From Pseudoscleropodium purum (Eukaryota; Streptophyta; Bryopsida; Hypnales; Brachytheciaceae), in contig OZ017797.1 of NCBI GenBank assembly GCA_963969395.1, positions 32,550,001-32,614,000 of the forward strand: DNA of 64,000 bases. The letters run 5' to 3'. Under the pieces are notes generated by a model. That model saw only the letters and a program-made list of their open reading frames with translations, was not told the origin of the DNA and ran no database searches. Below are positions 23,341 through 35,833 of this stretch, one piece after another; positions within the stretch are counted from its first letter, which is position 1; every line of letters begins with the position of its first letter. The position numbers and the translations under genes were made by a program.

Positions 23341-23744
23341 ATCGATAGCCTTTGTCCGGGTCAGTTTCGGAAATAGGTGAACAAAATTTGAAGCTTGTCC
23401 AAATTTTTTTTTTTAAAAGAAGAAGTCCTAATATCCGAAAAACTTGAAAGTTTTCAAATAATTTAGAAGTTTAATTACAAAGTTAGAATTGAATTTTTTT
23501 TAATAGCTTGAAAATCTAAAAATGACATTTCACAGTTGGTAAACTAATTTCACAAAATTCTAACTTACCCTGTTAGGCTCATATTTGGACCCCAATCAGT
23601 GAGTTCTATTTGTTTTTTTTGTTTTCTTGGTGGAAGCACCACACCCATCAGAGTGCAAATTGGTCTGATTAATCATTCAATTTTGATCATCCACCTATTG
23701 CTCATTGGCAATGTTATCTAAAAATAGTAAACATCATCCAAATA

Positions 23745-24970
23745 TTGAAAAAATCTTATATTTTTCTTATAAATACTTTTGATTATTTCCTTCACTATTT
23801 TCCTTCTTTTTGTAAGTAAGAAAGTTCCTAGCACAAAAATCATATAAATTTTGAAATTCATTTTCCAACAAAAATTTCATTCATTGTCCTTGATTGGTGT
23901 TGGGGCGGGTGAAAACAATCAATTGCAAAATCACACAAACCTTGATTTGCTCAAGTAGGTGGCTTGTTCACATCCTTATAAGTTATAACCCTTTCTACTT
24001 GTTTTATTTTTCAATTTTTGTGCATTATTGCGTATATCTTCATGTCAATTAATCCTTTACCTTAATTAATTCTACTAAATTTTCCATATAGTCTAAATAT
24101 TATTTGGAATGAATGAGAAGATATGTGAACAAAATATTGTTAAGGAGCACTTTTTTTCATTTTTCATCTTTCTAAATACAAAATTTGCAACAATTTAGAG
24201 TTAATTCCTAATTTAAGGGTTCACTTGACATCCAATATGAGTATGACAAATGTTTAACTAAGTTCATTGTAGGAGCTATTTCAAATGGATGATGTACATC
24301 TTAGTATTTTTTTAAAACAATTCATATTCTTCTTTAGTACAATGCTTAGCTAGCAAGGTTACATAGTGCATCATGACTTTTGTGCAAAGTTCTAAACAAG
24401 TTCATGTCTAAATCAAAAGAGAAGGACAACTTGCAAAATGAAGGTCTTTTGATCAAATTTTTGTCATGAAATAGGTTGTTTTGTCTCAAATGCTCTAGAT
24501 CTACTTTATTTTTTCCATTTCCTAACTTGCTTATTGGTTAAGCCTTAGGCTTTCTAATAAACTTGTCCAACTAATTACATTAATTAGTTTCTTTCTTTCC
24601 AAGATGCTTGTGTTGGATTCCTAATGTTTGTGTAACATGAATTCCAAAACTACATAGTACTTTGAAATGTTTGTTATGCAATAGAAAACATTAGGATAAA
24701 TCTAAGCCCTATGGAGGGCCATTAAGAAATTTGTTTTTGGCGCCCCACAGTGCAATTATAGGAAAATAAAAAAATAATTTATTTGTGAAAAAAAAATACT
24801 AAAAAAATAAAGAAATATTAAAAAAGTATGAAAACCTAATGTGGTGCTAACGTGGCACAAATAGTGCCACATCAGCAAGTTTCATTAAAAAATAAAAAAC
24901 TGAGGAATTTCCTCTCTAATTGCACCAAGGTAGTTGTAGACAGTTCTAAACTGGTAGACGTCCGGAGGCC
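23745..24970. repeat. Long direct repeat, copy 1
   Basis: Collinear with 27405-28170. Shared blocks, in order: TTTTGATT-CTTC--T-ACTTTT, GATCAATTG-AGAATCACACAAA, TTTGCTCAA--A-GTG-CTT, TTATTTGGAATG, GGAGCACTT-TTTCATTTTTC, GGCATCCAATATG and AACAATTCATATTCTT. Identity is roughly 70-75% by eye. Copy 1 has extra sequence at its right end, including a foldback element. Confidence 0.72.
24748..24931. mobile_element. Foldback element with internal GTGGCAC hairpin
   Basis: The ends AGTGCAATTATAGGAAA and, in reverse complement, GGTGCAATTAGAGAGGAAA form an imperfect terminal inverted repeat. Inside is the hairpin GTGGCAC-AAATA-GTGCCAC near 24852-24870. No coding capacity; MITE-like. Confidence 0.5.
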
Positions 24971-27131
24971 TGAAATTTTTTGTAATGATCAAAAGAACAT
25001 AGGAATCTTATCTAGTTTGAGATGAATAATCTTTCATATTACAATAGTACTTAGTTTAATCAAGTATAAAAAATCTGGTGGAAAAAAATATTTCATTTTA
25101 GTATGATTAAAATTAGTATATATATATCATATTTACAATTGCAATATTAGAAATTTATGAACCTACTAATTTGAAACTATGTCATGATTCCATAATTTCA
25201 AACCATGTAAACTTAAGTGAATATTATTGATAGTAGTATGAAGAACATTAGAGCCATTGTGTTGAAATATCATTAATTCTTTTGTCTATGCAATTCATGT
25301 AGAAATTTGTTGCTTTTGTAGTCTTTCATGTTCAAGATAAACTTTTATGCCTCTTAGACAACTCAAAACCTCAAATACTACTTTCATTTTGTCTTTTGAG
25401 TGCCACCTTTTGCTATGTCTTTAATCTTAAAACTCTAAGAATCCCTCAAGAGAAGGTAGATGAAAATTTTGAGAGTTTTGAACACAATAAAAAATTATAT
25501 TTATAAAATCCAAAATTCCAAATTCCAAATCTTTAATTTTGCAAGATTTAATTTTCTTCCCATCCCTACATGAATTCATTCAAAACTTTGCACAATATCC
25601 ATGATGAAACAACAAAGGACCAATTGCATTGTTGACAACTAAATTTGCTTTATCAACATACTTGAAAGTACTTCATCCATTCTTGTAGCTCTTAAAAACA
25701 TTCAAAATCCACCCAATAGATGGTGGCTTTGTTAATCTAGGCAAATAAAACTCTCCTCCTTCCAAAATATATACTAAGATTTGTAGTCCTCTTAAGGACT
25801 ACATGACCTTTTGATGGATTTTAGATGCCTAAAAGTATTTTCCACTTGAAAGGAAACTGATGCAGAATTTAACACAAGTGGTTTCATATTTTTTAGAGCA
25901 TTTATAATTACTTATTTCCAAAGAATTTTGCCATAGACACCTATTCTTGATCATAGGCCTTGCAAAATCCACACACGTACAATTTGAAAAATGATATGGA
26001 TTGACCCAAAACAAGCACTACAACATGCAAAAAGTACTACATAAGGTTCCTAAATGCAATCATTACTAAACTTAAATGAATCCTAAATTCTTTAGCATTT
26101 ATTAGAAGACAATCAATATTCATTTAGAAAAATTAAGTAGATACACCTTGGCTCTTATTCCATCCATTAGCAAAGTATGAACCTATATCTAACAAATCTT
26201 ATTATGCTCTCACATTATTGAAAATCCATTTCAAAACAGCTTACCAATGTCCATTTCTCAACTTTTTGTAGGGACTGTTTGAAGAAGACAGTCACAATAA
26301 AAGCCCTAGACTACTAGTGAGTTTTGTTGCAACTCTCACCGTATCAGTCATGAATTATATAGCTGAGTGTTAGTATAGAAATCTATTGAGGTTGTATCAT
26401 TCATTGGGAACAAATCACAAAATTGCCAAAGAGAAACCAAATGACAAAATAATCAACAACACAAACCAAGTCTGTAACAATGTCACCAAAATTCATCACA
26501 AAAGAAGATAGGACTTGTATTAACAAGTATACAATGAACTCTATCAGAATCACTAAATTCATACAAGATGCTAACATACAATTGTAAACCACTCCTAGGA
26601 AATTCTTCATTCATTTCCCAGGAGGCTTCTGTAGCATAATGCCCGATTGTGTGAGTTTTCTTGGGTAATCAAGCATTATAGATTACTCATCCGACTTGAT
26701 TTCTCATCCTCAATTTCTCATCCTTTTGTTCATGATTTACGTCGGGCAATGGCTCCTCGTCATTGGGTGTTTTGAGAAATAACAAACCTCCTCGTTGGTC
26801 TCCACCTTCTTTGTTGACCCATTATTTCCCAAAACTCCCTCCTCCTTGGGCATTGCTCTACAGATAACTTACGCACAATTTGCCAAAACACAAATGCTCT
26901 TTACTCAAATCAGTTTGCAAAGCTTTAAAATTCCATTCCACCAACTAGAAGCTTAGCTTGTTAAACCAGATTACATGAGTTCCGAAGATGTTGAATCCAA
27001 GTCACTAGCCGGCTTCAGATAAGCATCTTCAGGGATGCACATCTCGTTATACAGAACGTGAAATCACAGTATGATGCCGTGGGTGCACGTACTATCAGTG
27101 AGCACACTCCTCTTTACAATATTGTAAATTA
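24971..27131. other. AT-rich DNA between the long direct repeats, no gene
   Basis: Only short frames occur. Around 26742-26873 a higher-GC patch has imperfectly palindromic ends (GGGCAATGGC... / ...GGGCATTGC), possibly another small foldback element. If the flanking direct repeats are old LTRs, this would be the internal region of a non-coding LARD-type element; there is no positive evidence beyond the repeat layout. Confidence 0.45.
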
Positions 27132-27376
27132 TAGTAAGGTAGGAGGTTCTAAAAGCACATTTTAGGAGGTGGACGCTTATAAAGCCCTATGTCATTTCAA
27201 CTTCAAAATTTCATAACTAATTCACAAAGCTTCAAAAAATATGAAATGACTTGGGTTAGATGCCAATTCCACTTGTCTTTCAAGGAAAATTTATTGAAAT
27301 ATTTCAAGAAGTTTCACCTCCCAAAAAATCAATTCTAGCTCTTAAATGGTCGATTTATGGACCTCCTACCTTAGTA
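27132..27376. mobile_element. Foldback element (MITE-like), 245 bp
   Basis: Left end TAGTAAGGTAGGAGGT and right end ACCTCCTACCTTAGTA are near-perfect inverted repeats of 16 bp, with weaker similarity continuing inward (AGGAGGTGG / CACCTCCC). The TA at each end could be part of a TA target duplication. No protein is encoded. Confidence 0.68.
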
Positions 27377-27404
27377 ATGCAAAGTTCTAAATAATATTCA
27401 TACA

Positions 27405-28170
27405 TATTAGACACCTACCTTTGACAAATATCATATTTCTTAGAGATGCTTTTGATTGCTTCATTTACACTTTTATCTCTTTTTTCTAAGTGTGAAAAAT
27501 GCTAGCATGAAATTCAAGTAAAATTTTGGGGAGAATTTGTCAAGAAAAATTCCATTCCCCTCGATTATTGTTGAGAGGTGGAGAAGATCAATTGTAGAAT
27601 CACACAAATTCTAAATTTGCTCAAACAAGTGACTTATTCTAATCCTTAGAAGTTATAATTTTTGTCGACTTGTTTGGTTTTTCCAATTTTTGCACATTAT
27701 TACCTAAATGTTTGTATGAATATATTATTTACCTCAATTCTATTGAAATTTTCCTACTGAAAGATTATGTTTCAAAATTTAAAATATTATTTGGAATGCA
27801 TAAAGCTATTTGAATAAAACATTGCCTAGGAGCACTTCTTTCATTTTTCATCTTCCCAAATGTAGATTCTTTAGCACTTTAGAAATAATTCCTACAAGGG
27901 TTGGCATCCAATATGTGGATGATGAATGTTTTGAAGAGCTTACTATAGGATCTCTTCCAAATAGATGATACACATCCCAGTGTCTTGAAAAAACAATTCA
28001 TATTCTTTTTCATAATAATTGCAAGAAAGATTGGCTTGAATTGTTTTTGTAGTGTTTAGGCAATTTTTTCAGGACTACTATAAAATTAAAAAACAATTAA
28101 AAAAACATAAAATATGAACATTTTAAACACCTTTAAGAGGAAATCACTCTAGGGTAGTTGCAAGAAAGAG
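27405..28170. repeat. Long direct repeat, copy 2
   Basis: Same orientation as copy 1, about 3.66 kb away. It lacks the foldback element of copy 1 but recovers similarity at its right end (AGGAAAT-CTCT...GGTAGTTG), then abuts the kinase fragment. Confidence 0.72.
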
Positions 28171-28194
28171 TGGTACTATTTTCCGTCACATTTC

Positions 28195-28521
28195 GAGTTG
28201 CGTAGTCCGTTGATGTGTACAGCTTTGGGCTGACCTGCTTCGAGATCTTCACTGGAAGGCTTCCTTTGGAGAGCGGGATGGCATTGACACATGCTAACAT
28301 TCAGAAGGTCTTTGCGTGGAGAGACTTTGTTTCCTTCTTGGTGTCCAACGGAATTGCAGGCGCTGATTGTGAAGTGTTGGGCTCAGAATCCTTCTGACCG
28401 ACCGTGTTTTGAAGATATACGGAAAGCTTTGTGGCAATTGAAAGCATGTCATGGGTTCGTTATCAATGCGGTTCCATCCTTTTCGAAGGAGCGCGGAGGC
28501 ATCGACGTGATCAACCCATGA
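28195..28521 (+). pseudogene. Truncated, frameshifted copy of the kinase C-lobe
   Basis: Starts at DVYSFGLTCFEIFTGRLPLE, matching residues 621-640 of the kinase at 20.2-22.3 kb. One extra T near 28308-28312 (KV then out of frame) shifts the frame, which continues as LRGETLFPSWCPTELQALIV and PSDRPCFEDIRKALWQLKA. No kinase sequence is present upstream; the copy begins abruptly beside the long direct repeat. Inverted relative to the parent-like gene, with roughly 75-80% similarity, so it is an old partial duplicate or came from another family member. Confidence 0.85.
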
Positions 28522-28904
28522 CGCTCTCACGGCACTAATGACGAAATGGATACTTAAGGCCTGTGAAACAGGTTCCTCCAATCTGCACATCCTTCAAAGG
28601 CACCGACTGAGCAACTGTCGACCCTATACGGGTGGAAGATGGGCCTCCAGCCTGGAATTTTTCACTCTTCCTCATTTCCAGTCTGGAAGAGGGTAGAGTT
28701 ATTGTGGAGAAAATTGCGGCATGAAGTCCTACCGATCCGACCAAGACTCCCCAAAGAAGTGGCGCGGTGGAATTCTTCTGACAGTCCCCCTTTGAGCCCA
28801 TCATAGGACCCGGATTCTCCTGGGCAAGAGCCACCCAGTCATTGAAGCTGGGGTGAAATTTGGCTTAAAGGCAGGGGAGGAAGGCGCTTGGCAAGCTGCA
28901 ACTC

Positions 28905-30380
28905 TCACGATCCAATCACGTGTGTGGAGAATGGCCTCCACGGCCGGCCAAGGTACGTCTTGAAGGTTGCCGTGGTGGCATTGAGCTCTGGAGTGGCGTC
29001 GAAGGAGCATGACTGAAACGACAGCCCAGTGGCTTGACCCTGGTCAGACTTCCCCTGGGCTGTGTATGTGTTTTGTTGCCCAAGAAGAGGGGACTTCTTC
29101 GCTATGAGTGTGCAGGCTTCGAAGTCGATGACTCCGTTGCCGAAGATGATGTCGATGGTGCCGAGAACGGTGCACTCACGATAGAATTGACGGTATGTGT
29201 GTGCAGAGAGTGTCTTCGAAGCTGTCGAAGGTTCACTGGTAGAATGCCGCGGAGTCTGCACTGACTCGCACCGCCACTGCTTGATGGCCATCGGCGCCTG
29301 CCGTGTTGCGTGCTGTGAAGGCCTTTCCTATGAAACCTTTGTCTTTCACAACTGGAAAAGTTATGAATTAGAAAGGGCGCCCATGAATTGGATTTTACGT
29401 ACAATTACTAATAGTGGTCACGTACTCTTATGCACACTGTATTCCAGGGACCTACAAGGTGTAAATTTGAGAGGGGAAGTGACTTACTGAGCGAAGTCGA
29501 GGCGAATGTAGTCACGTTTAGGGTTTTCGCGACGCTCCTGTTGCTCGTGATGATGGACTTCTCCGCGCCGTCGCCGATGAGCATGAAATTGACAGCCGTC
29601 CTTGGAACCGTGACCAGCTCGTCATACACGCCAGCTTTGATCCGGATCACGTAGCGCTTGTAATCGATCTTCGGCGCCGCATAAAGGCGACTTGAATGGA
29701 TATGAAGTTTCCAGAGCCGTCGTTTGCAACCACAACATCGACGGGCGGGTCCTCCGCAGAAAGATCCAAGCGCGCCCTTTGCTCATTGCTCATCCAGCTC
29801 GGGAACCTCGAATTCAGATTCTGAAACTTCCGCGAATTTAAATTGGAATTGCAGTCAGGGTTTGCAGTAAGTTTCCGGGACACCGACGGAGAGAGGGCGT
29901 TTACAAACGCCAGTGCGTTGATTAGAAGCCCCTCCGCGTGGACGTCGGTGAGCGGTTTACGGCCTCCGGTTTCCTTGAGTACATCGAGACATGTGGTGTG
30001 GAATTCCATGGCCGCACTCAGTCGCGTCTTCAATTCATCGAGAGGAGGCTGGGAAGCATTTAGGAAACCAAACGACGTCTCGAGCTCTTCAATCGAAGAC
30101 TCAAGAGTTTCAAGGCAGACATTTTGTTCTCTCCGGTGGCTTGTGTACCATCGGCAGCCCTGTTCTCAAGAACCACTATCAATGTCGCGATCACTCCCTG
30201 TGCAGCACTTGCGACCGCGATTCGCGCGAACTCGTCGGGGTTTGCATTTGGCGGAATTGTCTTCCTGCAAGTCTCGGGGTAGAAAGTTGCGTCGCACGCG
30301 GCGTCGAGAGGTGAGAGATGCTCAATGTCTTTGAATTTTGGCCGATTGTAGCTTTTGACCACCAGGAGAATAATTGCCAT
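28905..30380 (-). pseudogene. Broken pectinesterase with PMEI pro-domain
   Basis: Exon 1 (29488-30380) encodes a hydrophobic start MAIILLVVKSYN, a PMEI-like region (CDATFYPETCRK; then, in another frame, CLETLESSIEELE) and the start of the pectinesterase domain (VVVANDGSGNF, IRIKAGVYDE). Exon 2 (up to 29351) encodes KGFIGKAFTARNTAGADGHQ, DTLCTHTYRQFYRECTVLGT, DIIFGNG with its Asp, and LGRPW. Damage: a frameshift near 30125-30150, a one-base deletion near 29690 before AAPKIDYKRYV, and TGA replacing the expected Cys codon after SADSAAFYQ near 29250. Homology ends after LGRPWRPFSTHVI, so the C-terminal quarter is missing. A working enzyme would be secreted and demethylesterify cell-wall pectin. 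The N-terminal frame extends upstream of the ATG, so the true start is uncertain. Confidence 0.88.
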
Positions 30381-30889
30381 TGTTGCAGCCGCGATCGAGC
30401 AGCTTCGTGTAGCAGTGGGGGATCGTTGTGGTCTCCTCGCTGCGTCTACTACCAGCGGTGCAGTGGAATCCGCTATCTCGAATTACAGGAATTGCTTCAA
30501 TTCTAGTACGCCTCTATGCGATTCTACGGCAGTGATCTCTGGTTTTCAAAATGCACAATCACTACTGAAGTTCTCGACCGAATGTGAATTTCTTCTCTCC
30601 AGCACAGAAGGAGGTTCTGCGAAGTCATTCACGACATTCGAGCAGGCTGCTGACTGATCTGTTACAGATTTGTGAGATACAGGACTCCATTCTACATGAC
30701 ACGGAAAGTAGCTTTGGAAGACAAGATTGAGATGCTGGCCATTATATAGCAGAATGTTGGAGCCTGCAGTAGTAAATAGACAGTTGTAAAACAAATCCTC
30801 AAATTTGGCAACCTCGGTTCACATACTAGCTGACTTCCTCAAGGAGTATTGTACTGTACAGTGCCCTCGCAAAGAAAGAAACTGCGGTA

Positions 30890-31036
30890 CCCCAATTGGA
30901 ATTTGTGTGGAATCGGAAGGTCTTGCACAGTAGTTTTGCACCTCCACTGAGTGCTCTTGGATTTTTTGTAAGCAAATGATTCACACGGTACCCAAAAAGG
31001 ATGATTTCCACGGTGACCAGCCCGTCTTTTAAGGGT
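30890..31036 (+). mobile_element. TTAA-flanked MITE family, copy 3 (right part)
   Basis: Shares GGAATTTGTGTG, GGTCTTGCACAGTAGTTT, GCAAATGATTCACACGGTAC and GATGATTTCCACGGTGACCA with the 51.8 kb copy. It ends CTTTTAAGGG-TTTAA. The left end is diverged or truncated. Confidence 0.68.
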
Positions 31037-31394
31037 TTAAGAAGTAATTAGGGTGATGTAATTAGGGTTAGTAATCAGGAAGGTGGTGTAAAATACTATG
31101 TGTGCGGATGAAGGACGGTTCTTTCTAGTGTCTCGCTACCATCTTCAACCATCTTCAAGAGTGAATGTACTTGAGAATATGTGCAAGAGTTTGTGCAAGT
31201 ACACTTATATGATCCTGTCTAGAAAATGGTAGAGATAACCACCCTGTACCGTTAGAGCCCTCTTCACACCTTTATAGTTGTATGAAATTGTGTAATTGCC
31301 ACACTAGACTGTGAATGTTGAACTGGGTACAGTTATCTCCGTTCAATGTTTGAAGTGAGGATTCCATATTCGTAACTAGAATAATCCAAGTTCT

Positions 31395-31765
31395 GCCGAT
31401 TGTGCACGAAACCTCTGTGAGCGCTGGAGCACTGGAAGTATGGCTGCACCCTACCATAAGACAAAATACAGAGCTGCAACACAGAATTGTTGAACTAGCA
31501 ATGTCCAGAAACTCCGTCCAAGATGCCCTGAAAACTTGGTTTGCATGTGGCAGGATTGAATTTCACAGCAAATGAGTTACAGAATTGCCGCCATTCAAGT
31601 TCTGCAAGGTCTGCACGAAACCCCTGTGATCGCATCGGGATGGAGCATCGGAAGTATGCTTGCACCCAACGACAAAATACAGTGAGATCTGCAGCATGAA
31701 ATAGTTGAACCAGCCATGATATTCAAAAACTTTGTCCAGGAAGACTTTATAACTTGGTTTAGAGA
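31395..31765. repeat. Tandem duplication, period about 210 bp
   Basis: The block from TGCACGAAACCTCTGTGA through GGAAGTATGGCTGCACCC, GACAAAATACAG and GTTGAAC...TTGGTTT occurs at about 31400-31545 and again at 31610-31765 with scattered substitutions. Confidence 0.75.
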
Positions 31766-31789
31766 CACTACTTTGAAGATTCATACTTA

Positions 31790-33719
31790 TTCACATTGTG
31801 TTCATATAGTCTATGCTGAAGTGCACTGGAATTGTCTTTCGGTTCCCAAAATAATTTGATGAAAATAATTTATGTTTACTAATAATGACTATGCTAATTT
31901 GCAATTAATGACAATCATAGGTGCCCATACTTTACTACAATGTAATGCATTAGTTAACAATGATTAGTTAAATTCTGATAGTGCTATTCCATTTTATCCT
32001 CGCTAATGTGACTACTACATGGGACAAGGATGGTTTAAGTGCACTTTATTGTTCACAACTTGACATGTTCACAACACTGGAGGTCTGTGGGTTAAGCAAG
32101 GAAGGTGAGATTACAAAATGTGACATTGGCACATACATTGAATTTTTTTCAACAGCCAAGTCAAGTACATTCAATTTCACATTTTTCCAAAGTTTCCTAT
32201 GCCCATGGTTGGCTATCGAGTACATATCAGCCGCGGTCAGATCCAAGACTCTTTGAAGGTTTGTGATGCAACACAGAATTTTGAAACTCCTTGTGCAAGG
32301 TTTAGGTAGCAACGAATTTGCTGTGAAAAGTTAGGGTTAAGTCGGTACTCCTTTGTCGGTACTCTCCATGTGACCCCCATTTCCCATGGCTCTGTGTTCG
32401 GAAAGCTGAGAGATCATGGATAGAGCATTATTTTGACCTGGTTTGACCTACATTGCATTTGATCTGTGCGCCCCCACCACCCTCCTCTACAACCTTCTGG
32501 TGCTTTGAGATAAATCCTAAATCCTAATCCGCCAGGTATTTATGCACATTCAATTCGGCATTCTTTTCCCTTTTTCTTGGCGCATTTTGAATATCATTCC
32601 AAGGTTGAATAACATTCGTCATTTTTTCAAAAGTCTACGGCTGCACAACGCGATCGATGGTTGATCAACTTCTTCCACCAGATTTCAAGGAGAGTAGAGA
32701 GTTTGTGATGCAACACTGGATTTGAGGCTTCGTCTGATTTGCATACAGGGTTTGAAGCTCCTTGTGCATATTGCAATACTGGATTTGAAGCTTCGCGGGA
32801 TTTGCAACCCTGGATTCGCTGCGTTCCTAGGTTTCCATCTCCACTGTCGGTACTCTCTAGCTACTTGTGACACACGTTGTTCAGGTAATTTTTGGAGGGC
32901 AGATTTGAGATCATGGATATAGTAATCTATGCCACTATCCTTTGCAATCTTACCGTGCTTGAGATAAACCCAAAACCACTAGATGCAGGTCCTGGTGGGC
33001 GACGATTCAGGTCTGCGGTATCGGTGAGCTTCATACTAAACCGAAGCTTCATCTATTAGACTTCGTTTTTCTTTGTTCGTTCGTTTGATTCCTAAAGTGA
33101 GATCTTTTTTTGGTTGGACAATTTGTGAAGAGAGCTGAGTCCATGCTGCTCTGCTATCTACCTTGTAGCTCCGGCAGTCTTACCATGGAGTCTGCTTTTG
33201 TTTTGAAGCTGTCTTGTTAGACTGTCTACAAGGAGATTATGGAGATCTTTGATTAATCCTTAAAGTAGGTTGTCAGTCGTAGTTTGTGCCCTTCGTGACA
33301 TTCATCAACCTTCATTTGTGTAATCAGGCTCCAAGTGAGAATTCACAGGCAACAAATACTTGACACATTGTGCTTGGCCGATGGACATGAGTTGAAAAAG
33401 CAATTGGCACTGGTCAGAAAGACAAGCACGCGGTACAAATTGGCTGACAAATAGTGCCACGCCACGTGCTGAGAATTCTGGTCATGGCCGTTATGACCGA
33501 TAATGGCAAAGGAAGGGTGCTAATATGCTTGAAGGATTTGCTCTCATCACTTTGTAACTCAACAAGCAAGCAATCCTATAGGCCATATTGGCACCCTCCA
33601 TGGCCATAACCTAGTTCATAATGACATTGATATTGAATTTGGGATCAAGTACAATTTTGATGTGTATACAAGAGCCAAACCCAAGATTTCTATTAATATT
33701 TACTTGAACAATTTTTGCC
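31790..33719. other. Intergenic, patches of moderate GC, no gene recognised
   Basis: Short internal repeats around 32270-32330 and 32695-32820 share TTTGTGATGCAACAC and TTGAAGCTCCTTGTGCA. The patch 32.3-33.5 kb could be decayed transcribed sequence, but I find no protein similarity. Confidence 0.45.
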
Positions 33720-33723
33720 TTAA

Positions 33724-33945
33724 CCCATAAATGATGCTAAAGACATTTTTCAGCCTATGAATGAGAACAATTCTCTCCATTGAGGGCAGAAGAGCAACTA
33801 TTCATCCTCTGAATTTTGTATGAAAATTGGAGGTCTTCTACAATAGTTTGACTTCCAAAGAGTACTTTTGCATTTTTTTTTAACCAACAATTCATATGGT
33901 TTCAAAACAAATGACTTCCATGGTGATTAGCTTGTCCTTTGAGGA
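33724..33945 (+). mobile_element. TTAA-flanked MITE family, copy 4
   Basis: Begins TTAA-CCCATAAATGATGCTA (TTAA at 33720-33723), then GGCAGAAGAGCAACTATTCA, TGAATTTTGTATG, GGAGGTCTTCTACAATAG and GACTTCCATGGTGATTAG. The right terminus (GTCCTTTGAGGATTCA) has decayed, so no GGGTTAA remains. Confidence 0.75.
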
Positions 33946-35833
33946 TTCATAGAGTTTGATATGACTCTAAGGGTGGACATGAACTAGGACCACACTATTT
34001 CTAGTTGTGACCTATTTACGTGCAATCAAATCACTATTTTCAAAGGGGAGACCAATACTGAGAATTGTTGAATGACTTAAGGGTGGCAGATTACAAAATA
34101 CAATATCTATTCATTTTTTAGTATTGAATGAATCTAGATGGATCATGTGCTTCAACTAGAATACATTCCAAATTTCCAATAGTCTATATTGCTATCCTCT
34201 AATATTCTTTACTTTCAAAGTGTAAAAGTATATTAGACAATTTTAGGCATGATTGATAAAGATAGAAGTGTATAAAACCACTCCACTTTTTAGGCACAAT
34301 TCTATAATTTAAAGGATTTTGAACTATTGGAATGATACTAACATGATCTTAAATCACCATTAAGGAGCATCTTCAATTTTCCACATGGAACAATATATTT
34401 GTAAAGTAGGAAGACCTTTAGTGAAATCTTTTAATGGCATTTTAAGTTGATTCAAGGATACACCTAGTTGACACTTTTAAAGTTTCTTTTTAAGTCTCAA
34501 AGTTGAAAATTCACAAAAACTTATAAAACTTCTCTTATATTTACGTCTGTATATATATTAGTGATTTCTATCTTTCTATTTGTAAAATGAAACCTTTAAT
34601 TATAAATTTGATTCTATCTATGTGCATGAGCTTAAATAAATGATATTAGATGGTTCTTGTCTTTTCTTTGGAATGAATTTGCATCTTTTTTCTAAAATTT
34701 ATTGAAGGGCTACAGAGACATGTTGGCATATGATTCAAAGACCTATGTAAATTGTAAATAAAATTGTTCATTGAATTTTTTTATTAAACTACTAAAATTG
34801 CCCACGAATAATCATGTTGGAGTAAACATCAAATAATGAATTTATGAGAAGATGTGTATGATGTAGAAAGAGAGAATTTTGGTTCGAAAGTTCATTTTAT
34901 AATAATGGAATTGTTTTCCTTGATTTGCTAACATGATTATATGTAAGAAGAACTAATGATTATAAGCATGCCAAATGTGTTCAATACTTAATTAAAGTAT
35001 TGTTTTTTAATATGATTTACTTAATGCAAAACATGATATTTAAACTTCAGTCTACTTGAATGGACTTTAAAATTTAGTTTGATGTTTATAAATTTTTAAT
35101 TTTTAATTTTAACTATCTTATTCAAGAAAGCATATCACCTAAAGAATCCACTCAATATATAGTCTACAAAAGGCAATTACTATCAACAACTCTCTATTTT
35201 ATCAATAAATAATTATATACAATCCAAAAAATTTTGCTTCTCCATCTATCATTGGTCATGACATGTATACGTAATCCCATATAACAATAGAAAAAACAAT
35301 ATCCAACTGAACTCTTTGTTTTGTCTATAAATAATTACAATCCAATTTTTTTTGCATGTCCATCTATCATTGGTTATGACATGTATAAATAATTTTATGG
35401 AAAAATAGAAGAACATATCCATATCTAGATGAATTGCATAAAAATCAACTTACAAATTTCATCTAACAAGGGAGTTTTTTTGGTACTCAAAAAGAACTTA
35501 ACTACATTTTGACACCAAAAATTGCCAAAATAGAGGATATATATTCTTTAGCAATGAAATTGATCAATGTTGATTCCAAAGTCTTACACAATGTGTTACT
35601 TTCTTGGCCCTAGCTTATTAACATTGTATTAGAGATATATTGGTAGTGATCAAGATATACATTAGTAATTACTTACACTTGATACCTATCCAATTACTTA
35701 TGCCATTACCTACAAGAATAATAGGTGCAAATATTTTCTTAACATCCAAGATAACAACCACATACATTTTAATAGAATCTTTTAACATTTGTTGGTTTTA
35801 CAAACCAACTTTGCTACTAACATTGATTTATTC

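Noticed and set aside
28535..28834. 99-codon minus frame as the pectinesterase C-terminus
   Set aside because: It lacks the expected post-LGRPW sequence of the family; the similarity ends at about 28.91 kb.
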